DNA from: an uncultured Oscillospiraceae bacterium | Lineage (GTDB): Bacteria; Bacillota; Clostridia; Oscillospirales; Oscillospiraceae | Assembly (NCBI GenBank): GCA_947629915.1 | Contig: CANRFN010000004.1 | Location: 47,525 to 111,524 of the forward strand | DNA length: 64,000 nt | Direction: 5' to 3' | Shown: positions 63,423 to 64,000 of the stretch, piece after piece | Layout: each line of letters opens with the position of its first letter | Numbering within the stretch: position 1 is the stretch's first letter | Notes under the pieces: generated by a model | Databases searched by the model: none | What the model was told of the DNA's origin: nothing | Seen by the model: only the letters and a program-made list of their open reading frames with translations | Made by a program: the position numbers and the translations under genes

Positions 63423-63670
63423 GGCTTGATGAAGGAGCAAACCTGTATGATTCCTGTATCGAACTCGTAGCAGCCGGCCTCTCAGATGAGAAGATTGCCG
63501 AGGAACTGGACTATGACCTCCCAGACGTTCAACACCTCATCGATCGGGTCAGAGCGAAGTACGCCTCTCTCTGTTCTCACGCCAAATCCAATAGTCCCGC
63601 CGATGGCCAGACAGATCAGACACTATCTGATACCAGGCCTGCAGCAGAGCAGTCCTCTCCTTCATTATAG
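63383..63670 (+). CDS. Free-standing Rpn C-terminal-like protein, 95 residues
   Basis: A second stand-alone copy: MRYLTLTWAEQREWLDEGAN, LYDSCIELVAAG and LSDEKIAEELDYDLPDVQHLID, followed by an unrelated polar tail (residues 66-95, Ser/Gln/Asp-rich). It matches the Rpn C terminus more closely than the 65-residue copy does at the LYDSCI position. AAAGGAGGAACGTAAAT precedes the ATG. A terminator follows 79 bp after the stop. Confidence 0.7.
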   Translation: MRYLTLTWAEQREWLDEGANLYDSCIELVAAGLSDEKIAEELDYDLPDVQHLIDRVRAKYASLCSHAKSNSPADGQTDQTLSDTRPAAEQSSPSL

Positions 63671-63748
63671 AGACCTGCGCAATCTGCCAATCCCGACATG
63701 CCCTTCCCTGCTGTTCTCCACCTTCCATCAACCACATCACACCTCTGT

Positions 63749-63774
63749 AACCCAGCCGCTGCGGCTGGGTTTTT
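63749..63774 (+). terminator. Terminator after the small Rpn-like genes
   Basis: A perfect 10-bp stem (63749-63758 with 63762-63771), 3-nt loop, with a T-run to 63774. Confidence 0.9.
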
Positions 63775-63956
63775 CTCTGCCCAAAGGGTACCGCACACCG
63801 TGCGCAGCACCGTCCTGAGCTCACACTTCCCCCTGCCAAACCCAGCATTTTGTATGCAAGGAAAGGCGGCACCCAACAACAGTCAGGCACGGAAAGAGCG
63901 GTTTAGGATGGCTCCCACAGCTGTGGTGATAGTCCGCAGCGGTGTTGATAAACCCC

Positions 63957-63985
63957 TTTACAAGTGACCCCCGGGGGTGTATAAT
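63957..63985 (+). promoter_or_regulatory. Promoter with CsoR-like operator in its spacer
   Basis: TTTACA (63957-63962) and TATAAT (63980-63985), 17 bp apart. The spacer holds the perfect 12-bp dyad ACCCCCGGGGGT (63967-63978), resembling operators of CsoR-family copper/metal or sulfur sensors. A GAGGTG follows at 63993-63998, so a gene begins just past the window edge. The stretch 63671-63956 holds the terminator above and no gene. Confidence 0.6.
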
Positions 63986-64000
63986 AGGGGGCGAGGTGAT

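Noticed and set aside
63698..63967. 89-codon frame near the right edge
   Set aside because: Crosses the terminator and promoter; no ribosome site.

Overview
The window reads as chromosome of a GC-rich, Gram-positive-type anaerobe of the Clostridia, most like the Oscillospiraceae (Flavonifractor/Oscillibacter-type gut bacteria). This is inferred from high GC in the core genes, strong AGGAGG ribosome binding sites, frequent TTG/GTG starts, a T-box trp leader, the DUF4358-MBOAT-DHHW trio, a Bmp-type nucleoside ABC transporter and a PucR regulator. There is no rRNA operon or phage, and the only tRNA seen is tRNA-Arg(CCT).

Layout. 0.1-2.4 kb: an S41 peptidase divergent from two half-size TauE/SafE permeases. 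2.4-8.3 kb: lower glycolysis on the minus strand (trmL-pgk-tpiA-gpmI-eno), with a clear promoter in front of trmL. 8.5-12.5 kb: a DUF4358-like lipoprotein, then an MBOAT acyltransferase and a DHHW protein, probably a surface-polymer O-acetylation set. 12.5-17 kb: a pseudogene composite, a 2H phosphoesterase, a YfcE-type phosphodiesterase, a stalk-domain protein and CinA. 17.3 kb: tRNA-Arg(CCT). 17.4-25.4 kb: a visibly AT-richer accessory island. It holds an ABC-2 exporter operon with a secreted protein and a hidden 38-codon Cys-rich gene, a divergent secreted protein, and an ECF sigma/anti-sigma operon with two paralogous small membrane proteins. A short V-x-K-x-x-x-x-D-M element occurs three times in this island. 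25.8-37 kb: a coiled-coil protein, a PucR regulator, a 66-residue orphan, a 1062-residue Sel1-repeat protein and a 1589-residue tandem 5'-nucleotidase. 37.2-46.3 kb: nucleoside uptake and salvage (deoC, deoD, Bmp ABC transporter, udp, deoB, cdd). Imported nucleosides are split to base and pentose-1-phosphate, which deoB and deoC turn into glyceraldehyde-3-phosphate for the glycolytic genes upstream. 46.4-53.3 kb: promoter, tryptophan T-box and a complete trpEGDCFBA operon. 53.4-60.4 kb: a solitary HNH endonuclease, a two-repeat protein, an SDR, thiI, an unknown protein and an ABC-F ATPase. 60.4-64 kb: a second AT-rich accessory region.

The most interesting signal is at 61.6-63.7 kb. An Rpn-family PD-(D/E)XK nuclease gene contains an in-frame internal GTG start with its own Shine-Dalgarno sequence. 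That start lines up with the start codons of two free-standing small genes just downstream. All three C-terminal-type products share one helix-turn-helix-like module, and the two free copies also share about 65 bp of upstream DNA. This looks like a toxic nuclease with an intragenic antitoxin that has been copied out into a tandem array. A 23-residue hydrophobic ORF with a perfect Shine-Dalgarno sequence (type I toxin-like) lies about 500 bp upstream. The window ends in a promoter whose spacer holds a perfect 12-bp ACCCCC/GGGGGT dyad, resembling CsoR-family metal operators.
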